Part shown: piece after piece, positions 39,817 through 50,684 of the stretch
How the letters are laid out: each line of letters begins with the position of its first letter
How positions within the stretch are numbered: position 1 is the first letter of the stretch
Source: Galaxea fascicularis
Lineage: Eukaryota; Cnidaria; Anthozoa; Scleractinia; Euphylliidae
Direction of reading: 5' to 3'
NCBI GenBank assembly: GCA_948470475.1
Contig: OX419339.1
Coordinates: 1,236,001 to 1,300,000, forward strand
DNA length: 64,000 bases
Notes under the pieces: generated by a model
Database searches by the model: none
Seen by the model: only the letters and a program-made list of their open reading frames with translations
What the model was told of the DNA's origin: nothing
Made by a program: the position numbers and the translations under genes

Positions 39817-42087
39817 TTTTCTAATTTTTTTTCAGACAAATGATGGCGTCGAAAAAAAAAAGTAGAAAAGAGGGAAAGAATGTAATGATATAAATATGGC
39901 GATCGTTGCCAACAACACTGGGTGATTGGCGCCAATGACAGCTAATGGCGAGAGAGCGCGCTTCTGGGTGACTTAACGAGTAACAAATATTTCGTAATAA
40001 GGTCTGATTGATTTCTTACGAGCCGATTACCACCTGAAATCGCTTGCAAAACAATAGCGACCACTGAGCAAAGCGCGATGTGTTGCGAAGTCGGGAAATA
40101 TGAAATTGGCCTTAATCAAAGATCCGTTAGTTTTCTCTCCTGGTTGGATGAAAAACTGCAATTGGTCCGACTGCGAGTTCCACTTATTGGACCCATAAAC
40201 AATCAATCAAGACATTTATGACTGACATACCATATGTACTCGGTATACGTATGAACTATGATTGAAAACCGAAACTTTTACGATTACCCTTGTATTTCTG
40301 CGCTTGTTCGCTTAACTTTCCGTGTCGGTAACATTCGCTTTGAGGTGTGCCATCGGTTACGTATGAGTGTTGGCACAAGAATCTAACAAACGTGATTACG
40401 GAAATGATTGGGAAGTATCAGTAAATGATGTCCGGGAAGTGGTTTGGCCCCATTTCATGATATGACGAGATTCCGGCACACGAAGAGTTACCTCACTTGT
40501 ACTATGCCAGCGGAATACAATCATGAGTTCGACTCACAGACATTCTGCAAGGGTACGGATAAACGTCCGTTCTTGCTCTGTTTTGCTTTGATTGTGACCA
40601 TGAAGACAGTTGGTTTTGCAGTTGTAAAGCGGCCAGGAAAACGAAGATCATATGCGTCGGGAAAGTCTCCGTGTCTGACTGTAAGTGGGTGGAGGTTTGG
40701 CAGTCGGTCAGCATTGCTTTATTATTGAATATCATATTATCAAATACGTAGTTACAGACGCCATCTAAAACGCGATATTCAGTTAAAGCCCAACTGCACA
40801 ATTCAAATAACTCATGCAGGCACCACGGCCAAACTGATAACTCTTTGAAAAAACGGCTTAGCAAACAGTTAATACTGTAATTATGTACTCTCGATACCAA
40901 GTCCAGTACAAGCCACAAACACGCATGATATATCCAGTATGATGTTACATACTGTGAGGTGACGTCTAGTTTCAAATCTACCTTAAGTGTGCCATTTCAA
41001 TGAAGGCTAGTAGAGAATTTCTTTCCTACACCGTGCACGGCAGTACAACATTCCTCCTTGTTACAGCTGACACTTGATCGAGCAGTGAACAGCTCTACTT
41101 TCCTCTGATATTTCATATCATGCCAGTGATCCCTGCCAAGCAGAGTTCTCCGGTTGAACTGTTTTTATCAAGTTCAGGTACAGGGTAGAAAATAATAAAA
41201 AATAAAGAATAAAAATTATGAATAAATCTTCCCATATCTACTGATTTAGTGGTATTAACCTCAGTCAAGCCCCGCCACGGCAATCATAAAAGACGTCTTG
41301 AGAACGCGTTCTCACGGTTTTATTTTTAGTAGCAATACATCTTTCATTACTTCTACTGTAATCACGTGTGTTACTTTATTGTTTCCGCTGCCGTGTCATC
41401 CCACCTTGAGGTGGAGTTGAGATCAATATTTCCATCTAAAATATCGACAAGGGCCAGTTTCAAAGTGACCCGCCGATCGTGAAGAACGAGAGTAAAATTT
41501 ACACCCAATATAAAACTATTAAAACTTCCTTTCCGTTGCTCTTCACTGTGTAAGCATCACTCGTTTTGTTTTGTTTTGGTATTTTTAACTTTTGGGTGGT
41601 CTTGTCAACCCAAACATTCCTTCACTTCCATGTGTACTTCATGGCACACGTCTTAATCTATCCGTACTAAGTGAAGACGTCATCGGAAAGTTTCCTGATG
41701 TAACAAGCAAAACCCGCGCGTAAATAAACCAATGGCCATGGTATTAAATAAAAAATAACAGGGAAAACACTCTTTTCCGGAGCAAGCAACCTGACCGTGC
41801 TGGCATGTTTTAAAATTTTCCTTCTCGCTTCCAACAGATGTAGTTTTCCGTGGCTGATTATCATTGCAGAATCTTTGGGGCTGTCATCAGTTCGTTGGTT
41901 AAGTTTTCCGGTCCCTTGGGTTCTCGTAAGGTTTGTTGCCATGAACCTTCAGTTTATTCACGCCGCTTGAGAGGGCCTGCCAAATAAATGAAAAAAAAGT
42001 AGAGCGTTTTTCTCACAGCTGAGTGCTTTGTTCCATGTGTAACCAAACCCTTTTCACGTAAAGTAACGTTTAGTTTCTTTGGACGAA
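39817..42087. other. Gene-poor stretch
   Basis: No supported gene. Overlapping frames at 40444-40728 (+) and 40502-40975 (-) do not resemble known proteins. Confidence 0.35.
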
Positions 42088-42090
42088 TTA

Positions 42091-42464
42091 GGCCCAGTTC
42101 AAACGCTGTACTTTTCATGAGCCGAACTAAGTTCGACTTTGGACCGACCCAAATCAACAAAAGTACGCCTGTTGATTCAGACGTCAAACTTAATTAGCCG
42201 TTCCACAGCCGTTCCTAATACAGTTGCAGGAAAACTAATCAATATTGTCAGTGGTTTTGAAAATATATACCAAATAATAATTTATGCATTAAGTTCGGCG
42301 CAAGAAAAGTTTGGCGTCTGAATCAAAGCCAAAGTCGAAATTCCTGGCCAAACCAGGCGAAAAGAACGCCTGAGCCGCTCCAAATTACAATAGCCGTTCT
42401 GTTCATGTACTTAATTCTATGAATTAGGTTCGGCTCATGAAAAGTACGACGTCTGAATCAGGCC
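42091..42464. mobile_element. 374-bp Harbinger-like MITE
   Basis: The left end is GGCCCAGTTCAAACGCTGTA; the right end read on the other strand is GGCCTGATTCAGACGTCGTA. Both continue into CTTTTCATGAGCCGAAC. TTA flanks both sides (42088-42090 and 42465-42467). Confidence 0.78.
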
Positions 42465-42467
42465 TTA

Positions 42468-45400
42468 CTAAATTTACAAGAAGTGTTTACAACTTTACTC
42501 GCGAGTATAAAACGCTAATGACGATAACCTTATTACGTAGTGGTACTACACTACTTCAAGTACAAATTTACAACTGAGCGAACGGAATAGGAAAACGTAT
42601 GTAAAAATGTTGATCATGAACAAAAAAGAAAGCTTAAAAGAAGCTGCAAACGGTCTGGAATTACTGTAAGTACTGTGATGAATATCTACCTAAACTCAAT
42701 GAATGCGTTTGAATGGACTCCTAACAACCGTCGCTAAAGAAACGGATGTAATCTTCGAAAGGCTGGACCCAATCCCTCAACTTGTTTTATCCAAAATGTC
42801 TCTAACGTTTCAGTATAGGATATGTAGGACAATGGGGTTCAGGGTCCGAGTGAAGGAGCGGTGAGAATGTTTTATACAGTGCTTTTTCAAGAGATACCGA
42901 ATTTGGGTTGATACTAGAACCAGGAACATTAACCGATAGAGAAAACGTTGGAATCTAAGAAACCACAATTAAGAGATATTTTTGTTATGCCTCCACAGGT
43001 CAGGCCCCTGACAAAGCTTTTCCTGCCTCTGCAAAGATCACTAGATTTAACACCAACCACAAAAACTGTTTGTTTGAGTTCTGCTAAATAGGGTAAGCTT
43101 GAAAAAATTAACGAATGAATTACCTTTCGGAGGATGGTGCGAATTTTTTCAACCGATTTTTTTCAAATTCGCATGCCAAACAACCCGCAACAAGCTCACT
43201 AATTAACTAACTAATTAATTAATTAATTAATTGCAGATCTGGTATTTAAGGTGTACCTTGGCAGTGAGAGCAAGGGTAGCATTTCATGACAAGGTTTTCC
43301 CTGTTTTCTTTGAAATGACCTCATCGGTTTTGGCCCGCCAACTCTGACAATTTGTTCAAAAAATCGTCCACCATTTTTACATGACTCGGTAAGGTTCCTT
43401 GGAGTTGCTAAAATAGTTAATACCTGGTACCATTTTCTCCTTAACAAAACAAACTAAGAATTCGATTTAATCGAACAGTACCCGATGGACATCACTTTTA
43501 GTTGCTCCGCAGAAGAGGCAATCTACCAAGGGGGGAGATTTTAACGGATCTTTTACGGATGCTTATTTGGAAATTCTTCCTCAAAAGGGGACCATCATCT
43601 CAAAGAAAAGGAAATTACTCCCGACTTAAAACATGGAATGTTAAGTATGGCAGGTCATTGGCTATCACATTTACATCGCGACCTTGAAACTGGAAAAATA
43701 CCCCAAGGTAAAGGTTATAATCACACGCTATGCGGCGGTGCCAGACCCGGCGACGAACTATGGACAGTTTTTGACGCTATTAGACCTTCGTTGAATTATG
43801 TAAGCGAGCATCAGACTTGTGGTGTTTTGTTTCATCAAAAACACACCGGAGACGAGAGTTTTCAGACTAATCTTAAACTGGAACTGTTTTGTTTTTTACG
43901 GATATTCAGTTGTTGGCCATTAAGAATGTTTATCAAGCCATTTTGCAGCAATCCAAACATCTATAAAGAAGTAGCACTGAAATATAATACAAAAATTCCT
44001 GTTTGTAATATACTGTTACACCTCTGTTAGCTTCTGTTACGCAAGGTGAATCGTTTCATAACGGAACGTCGAGCCCTGAAGTCTCAGAATGGAGATTCAA
44101 GAGACAAATATAAATTTTTCTATTGGAGACGAAGCTAAGAAAAAACACGAAGACGAATTCATTTTACTATAAAATTTAACAGCTACTTTCATTCATAGTT
44201 GGTTGTGAGACCATTTACTGACTTCATTGTCCTCGATTGCAAAAACGAAAATAGTTAAAAAAAAAAGAGTGAAAAGACCATTTACTTAAAGATGTTGGCG
44301 TGTTTTCAGTTCGTTCAGTAAAAGAAACTCAACAGTGAGCAAACAAATTGGATTTCGTGAAATGCCGGACATAACAAAGCTTTTAATAAGCACACAATGG
44401 TATCAAAGTGGTGCTAAAAGAAGGTCATGACTCGTTTTCGGCCAAAGCGGGGAAAATTGGATTTTCAGATGCTAAAGATACTACACAAGGGCTAATTAAG
44501 GAAGTGACTCTTGAACAGAAGAATGTCAAATACAATAAAGTTGTTCACATGGAGTAATGAAATTGGATTTTAAGAAATTACGGTTGGCCAGTAGGCAGGC
44601 AAAATTGGATTTCACGCTACTTGAATAGAAAACATTTCAACCAAGTCCGTTGATTCACGGAGATGAAACGAAATACTCGACACCGGTGGTCAAACCTTTG
44701 TTTATGGTCCTTTGAGTTTACCAGCTCTGTGATGGCCGGAAAAATCCTAATTTTAGAAGAGTTATTTTGAATTTTGATTATTTTGTCATTTTGTTTTAGA
44801 TTTTTTTATTATAAATGTTCAATTTATTTCTACTAATTATATCTATCCATTGCATTTACGAGTTGCCGACGGCCCTTCTAGCGCAAAAACAAATTAAAGC
44901 TGCTGACAAACCAGGGTGGATTTCCGAAGGACATAACTTCTGGCTTATGCCTGGTCCTTCAATACGGGATCCCAGTCATGCTCAACCGTGACTCAGTACC
45001 GGAGAGTTGTAACTCTGGGTACAACTTGGAGTGACCCCACTATAACGCCATGTCAACAACTAACTTCACGACAACGATCCATTAAGTCTGAATGAAGCCG
45101 ATAATTTTACTCCTTACCAAACAGCACCATGCTCAAAATAACAGGTAGCTCAGTTCACGCTCTTTCAGTATCTTTTCCCTCTAAAATTCGCATTTTTCGA
45201 TTGGCAGTTTTCGGCCGCCGTACACCTCTCCCAGGTCCAGCACAGATCACCCAACATGAATTGACTTACTCACTAACGTCACAGGTTCACCAGCATAAAG
45301 AGTGATAATGGATCACAGACTGTGAAGTGCTGAACTAGTTGGTATCATATCCAGAAAACTCAAACATTCCTAAAAGTAAGTTTAAGGCAGAGGAAATTGG

Positions 45401-45474
45401 TCGAGGTTCTTGTTTTGCCAGATAGAGTCAATTCCCGGGAAATGCTCTCTATTTCTTAACTAGACAGACACGAT
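42468..45474. other. Gene-poor stretch
   Basis: Contains a TTAA microsatellite at 43198-43232. The 130-codon frame at 43638-44030 (+) is not recognised. No exon is supported. Confidence 0.4.
43198..43232. repeat. (TTAA)n microsatellite
   Basis: ACTAATTAACTAACTAATTA followed by pure AATT/TTAA units. Confidence 0.8.
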
Positions 45475-45927
45475 TAACCCTTACTTGAACTTCCAGAAGT
45501 GATTAGTATGTATCTTCTCCCTACAATATCAATACACAGTCTAGCAGACAGGTGATAAGAAAAGAAAAACTTATCAGCCAGAGGATGTTACCTTAATAAG
45601 GTAAAGGTAAAGGTACACGTTATTTAACGTTCCTTTACTCTCTAGAGAGTATTCTCCCAGGAAGCCGACAGTGCGCTCATTTTACCCCCTTCTTTCCATC
45701 AGTGCTCCGTTTTAAGGGTATTTAAAGCTACTTAAGCTACACTGAAAGGAAAGAAGTCGAAACAAGGATGTGAGATCCAGGGATCGAACTCGGGACCTTA
45801 TGCACCAAGGCCGCGCACTAACCGACTGTGCCATCCTTGCTCCAAATTCTCTTAACTAATGAACAAGGAACTGTAAAGCAGCTTGAAAGGAGAATTAATA
45901 ATCAGATCTTGGGAGTTAAAGGGTTAA
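45475..45927. mobile_element. MITE, AACCCTTTAACTCCCA family, copy 2, split by a SINE
   Basis: The right part (45842-45927: AAATTCTCTTAACTAATG...TCAGATCTTGGGAGTTAAAG) and the left part (45475-45597: ACTTCCAGAAGTGATTAGTA...ACTTATCAGCCAGA) are the two halves of the element seen at 15227-15436, in reverse orientation. A tRNA-like SINE sits between them. Confidence 0.75.
45598..45844 (-). mobile_element. tRNA-derived SINE inserted in a MITE
   Basis: On the minus strand it starts GGAGCAAGGATGGCACAGTC. The A box is TGGCACAGTCGGTTAG and the B box GAGTTCGATCCC; a tRNA-unrelated body follows. It ends in repeats of ACCTTT (TACCTTTACCTTTACC), a SINE-type tail. It cannot fold as a functional tRNA over its full length. 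Confidence 0.8.
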
Positions 45928-48040
45928 CAAGGTTGGAGACAAAAGATATCTAAAACACGCAAACTACATAAGAAATGTCGTCCTTTTAGTGAAATCTAAC
46001 AGTATATTTAATCAACGGAAATAGTTTGTACGGGATGGAATTTGATACGAATATAAAATAACAATTCTTGTCCAAGATAATCATCAGGTGAAATAAAAAC
46101 GTGGGTGTAACAGCATTAATAACAAGGATTCCTCGAATGGTCTTCCACTACAAACTATTGCTGGTCAAATCGCGATGGATGCCTCACGAACATTGCTCCC
46201 AACTCTTTACAAAACATTTAAGTAACTGAACATGAACCAAGGAAGGAAATTTACTGACAAAATCGGCAGTAGAGTTTAAATCGACAGGGTTCCTTCTAAT
46301 CCAGAAGGGAAAAACAGAAGGAAAAAATTACACCCGGCTTAAGTACCCGACGAAGCTATGTAATACATCTTCCGGTAATTTGCCTCACCAATATAAAGGC
46401 GGTCTCGATAAGATGAACCCAAATTTAAACCTTTTCATCTCTTTATCTTGTTAAAAAGACATGGCAAATATCAACTGGCCCAAAACAAAAGGAACAACAT
46501 TTAACTACGAGCTTTGAATTGACTAGCTCAAGGAGTAAACAGACCTTCGCAGTTAAAAACAGTGTCGCAGACAACTCGGTCAATGAACATCCACAAAAAG
46601 AAGTAAAGTAAGTTATTTTATGATCGACATGAAGACCGTTAAATTCGAAACTTCTTCACCAGATGTTCCACATGAATAGCTTTAGGTTTACAGCACCACG
46701 CAATACTGGCTTTATGATCAGGTTGGAAACCGACAAATGCCACGATTCAAACCTAATTATAACTTGATCGACTATTTGTAATCGAGAAAAAATCGACCCG
46801 AAAGGGACAAAAACGTACAACGGCACGGACGTTAACGATACATGAACAGATGAGTCAAGGACTAGTCGCAGAGCTCCTACAATTTCCTTCGGAGTTTCAT
46901 TATAAAAATACGAGCGTTTGAAATCAATATAGAAGTAAGCGAGATCAAATACCCGCGTACTCCCAAGAAAAACTGATATTTTCAACGACGTGGAGAGATT
47001 TAATTTAAACAACTCCAGTTAAGTGAATACTGTTGCGAAGGGCTTAGTCACCAAAACAACATCAACTTAGTTAAAGGATGTACAAAACTATAATAATATG
47101 TTTTAAACTTAAATTTTAAATTTATCTAAAATCAGATCATGAAAGTCTGCAATCGGTGACATTTTCATGGTAATGTCTTCAAGTGGACTAAATTTTTGTG
47201 GATAATATATAGTTTTTGTGGGTAGTGTATTTTTGGGGATAAGAAATAAATTTACAAAAATCTCAAAGATTACAACCAGAAAACGTTCATGCCATATATG
47301 GTTAGACAGATATAGCGATGAATGAAAAGCTTCTTATTCTGATTAACAGAATATGCATAAGATAAATCAAACAGTGGTAACTTGAGGTTTGCGGAAACAG
47401 AGTTTATACCACCGATTGAAAAACAAACACGTTTTAAGATACGTTTTAAGATTTAGTTATAAAAAGCAACGTGACTCGATAGCCTTTTATAGCTAAGCGT
47501 GTTAATTTTTTTTTTTCAGATTGGTGGAGGTCCGATCCAATTATCCTTCAAACAACCTGTTGTCTTTAAGAGCTGCTAAGAGCGTTCAAACTGGCTAATA
47601 ATAGTACGAGCAGGGGGTGAAGTCGGGTGTTATGACGCCACTCAGGAAACCACAAGGTTGCAATACATGAAATATCACAAGATTATTTCAGATTAGTTGA
47701 TGTAGTTCGCCAAATGATTTCCGCTGATTGTACATTAATGCATTACTAATGCAATCTTGCTGTCGGGCTTCAGTCTCCGGATGATATTAATCCGTTGCGG
47801 CCTCAAGAGGACTGTGACACCCTTAAATTGCGTAACAGCTAGCTAACTGTTAAGTCTGGTTCAACCTAAAAAACGCGATCATTCAATCGACTCCTCTGTG
47901 CGGTTCTTTCATGTGTTTCATTTAGATCGTCTCTTCACACCGTTAAAAGTAAATAGATGAATACGTGTTACTTTTTCTGTGAAAGATCATGGTACATCAG
48001 ACAACACTGAAATCTTCCTTTCTGCCTGTATGCATCAATT
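45928..48040. other. Gene-poor stretch
   Basis: The 118-codon frame at 46656-47012 (-) is not recognised. A small direct repeat GATACGTTTTAAGATACGTT lies near 47437. No exon is supported. Confidence 0.35.
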
Positions 48041-48044
48041 AATA

Positions 48045-49050
48045 CTTCCTAATTCCAGATTAATAGAAACGCGCTACCCTTTTGTAAAGATTTCCATCAA
48101 ACTATGTGTATTCTTATCTTAAAGACTTCCTAACGGGGATTAAGATCATACACCATTTAACAATAGCTTGTGGATGTAAACCCCGTCCGTAAGGAATCAC
48201 CTCTGTAATTTGCATCTGCACCCGTTCCTAACACCGATTAACATAGAAAACCCTTGATAACAGCTCTACGCCCGTCTATATAGAGTAATGTGTGGGTACA
48301 TAGTCTCCATTTAAAATAAGGCTTATGAAAACGCGACCTCAGTAACTGAGTGGCTTCATGTAAGCCAGTCTGTAAGGAATCACCTGACAGTGTCGATAGA
48401 CTTCCTAACGAGGATTAAGAAAAGACGCTTTCTTCTGCTGTTACCGCCACAGATTTATAAAGCCAGGCTGAAGCCCACAGAGCTAGGCCATCCCTAGCAG
48501 AGTTTTTATGCCAGTGTTTACATTTGCAGACTGAGACTTGACAAGTAGGATTAAAACGTTTCCGATTGAAGAAAAATGTGCTAAAATATAATCAGTGCAG
48601 AATGGAAAACCACGTTTTAAGAAAAGCACCACTCTTGGCCCCTGGCAGTATTCATGTGATGTATATGAATTTCCAGGATAAGAGGCATGCTAACGATGAA
48701 GTCCACGAGAAATGGGAAATGGCCATTAATTGAACATTGTTAGTGTTAACGCCAAACGAACTCACTATCAAACATTATTACAATATTAGGGTGACAAAGG
48801 CAAGATAAAATAGAAAGCAGTCTTTAGCCTTAACAGCTTATTTTAAACCAATTGTTTTTACAGTCTGTGAGACTTGCCAACAAAGATCAAATAGGGCAAA
48901 AAATGTGGACCAATCAATGAGATTACTGAATGTAAGCTTGGAGAATAAACATAATTATAGAGGAAAGCTATGAGAAATACTCCATATCTCTCAAAGTATT
49001 TATTTCTGTGTGTGTATGCAGTCTAAAAGCTTTCTAACGAGGATTATAAG
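48045..49050 (+). repeat. Dispersed TTCCTAACGRGGATTAAG motif cluster
   Basis: Near-copies occur at 48124-48144 (CTTCCTAACGGGGATTAAG), 48411-48430 (CTTCCTAACGAGGATTAAG) and 49029-49050 (TTTCTAACGAGGATTATAAG). Weaker ones are at about 48053 and 48224. A second shared block, GTAAGGAATCACCT, occurs near 48188 and 48371. Confidence 0.5.
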
Positions 49051-49306
49051 GTCAACGAGAGAAGACAAATATGCCCAGCAATAATGTTTTTATTGCATGA
49101 AAGCCAAAGCTTTATGGGTATATATTTTAAATTGTGTAATTAGGCGGCTTACGCGAATTAAAGGGTCAGCGGAAGGTATTTGGCAAACTCGTAATACGAC
49201 TTCTGGCGTGCAAGAAATTCTTTTATTATTTTTAGGAGGGGTGACCCCTGAACGCTTATGGACGGTGGAATATTTTGAAAGAGGTCAATCCAATTGCAAA
49301 GCGCCT

Positions 49307-49523
49307 GTTAACGAAACTGAACCGTTCATGTTACCAGACATGTTGACTTAGCGGAAAATGGAACGAGAGTCTGTTAATCATAGTCTCCCACAGTTTGATG
49401 GAAAATTGGGTGATGTTAACGAAACTGCAACTCTCAGTATTGCCCGACATGTTCACTTAGAGGAAAATGGAACGAAAGTCTGTTAATCATAGTCTCCCAA
49501 AGATTTACTGAAAATTGTGTGAT
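49307..49523 (+). repeat. Tandem duplication, two units of about 108 bp
   Basis: Unit 1 (49307-49414) and unit 2 (49415-49523) both start GTTAACGAAACTG and share GGAAAATGGAACGA and AGTCTGTTAATCATAGTCTC. Confidence 0.85.
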
Positions 49524-50102
49524 GCCGGCAAATCTCGAGTTTTGATTTGCTTTACTAGCTACTATATCAGTGACTGTTAGCGATACTTTTCTTCAGAGTT
49601 GGTTTTGAAATGATACATTTACTCCATTCCCGCTTGTTAGATATGAGATATCTCGGCACTTTGCGTCTCTTATGCTACCTGTCACCTCAAGACACTCATG
49701 AGGCCACAAAGAATGGCTCTGATGGCTCTGATGGGGCCGATCACTCAGAGCACCTGACAGCCACGTGATTTTGGCCTTCAGGGTCGTGGTTTCGCTTTGA
49801 TGACTACTTTATTGAAGAAACAAGAGATTGCCGGTTCTTGGAACGATCGTTAATCAGAGGAAATATGAGAATTGGAACTTCGTTACTCTTAGGTTTGATC
49901 TGACCTCCACAATATAATCTGGTGAGCTATGGGACGAGCAATTTGTCATCTTTTTACTGCACCGTGGGCATTAAAGGCCAGTTCGTTCCCAGCGCGGGAT
50001 AGATGTCATTAACGAGCCCTGCTTATCTGACAACGGTTGGTTCTGGGGACAGATGGAATCACTGAAATTTCTAGACGCACAATTTAAGTTTGCATGATAG
50101 TG

Positions 50103-50372
50103 CACTGGTATTATAATAAATAATAATAAATACTTAATTGACCAATCCCCTAGAGGGGCTTTTCAGGGCCAATGAAACAAATAATAAAAATGAAAACAAC
50201 AAAGTTAAGAATCCCAATTGGCGGGAAGGAGACCAGTTGGCTATTTACAAGGAGTTTCACCAAGCATTTACCCAGAACAGCACCAGCCAGTGGCCAGAGC
50301 GGGATTTAAACCCGGGTCACCGCATTGAAATCCAGCGCCCTAGACCAGTCGGCCATCCTGCCTCCATTATAT
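50103..50372 (-). mobile_element. tRNA-derived SINE
   Basis: On the minus strand it starts near GGAGGCAGGATGGCCGACTG. The A-box region is TGGCCGACTGGTCTAGGGCG and the B-box-like motif GGGTTTAAATCCC. The body ends GCCCCTCTAGGGGATTGGTC followed by an ATT-rich tail. The B box has lost the canonical TCGA. Confidence 0.7.
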
Positions 50373-50684
50373 TATGATGCTTCATGCTGAAAGAGCTAGA
50401 ATTTCGAGTAAACAATTACAAGTTGGTTCTTACGAAATCTCCGGAAGGTTGACATGGAAATTTCAAAAATACTTAGCATTACAACCAGATATATTGTCGT
50501 TTCCATCCAAGCCAGGGTTTTGTTCGCTTAACACTTTTTGAGGGCAATAGCTCATCCAATTTTCGGACTTTTTCATTCAAACAAACGAAGCCGGAAGCGG
50601 AAGGCAAACCGGAACAGGTGATCTTTTCAAGTGTATCTCACGTGTCTTTAGCGCTCAAAGGGAAGAAAACTTTATAAAACGACC

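Noticed and set aside
40502..40975. 157-codon minus frame
   Set aside because: No known domain, Cys/Trp-rich random look, and an overlapping frame on the other strand.
43638..44030. 130-codon plus frame
   Set aside because: No recognisable domain; lies in repeat-rich gene-poor DNA.
45770..45844. True tRNA gene
   Set aside because: A and B boxes are present, but no complete cloverleaf, and it continues into a SINE body and tail.
46656..47012. 118-codon minus frame
   Set aside because: Hydrophobic but with no family resemblance or gene context.
48045..49050. CRISPR-like array
   Set aside because: Motif copies are degenerate and unevenly spaced, and the DNA is animal nuclear.
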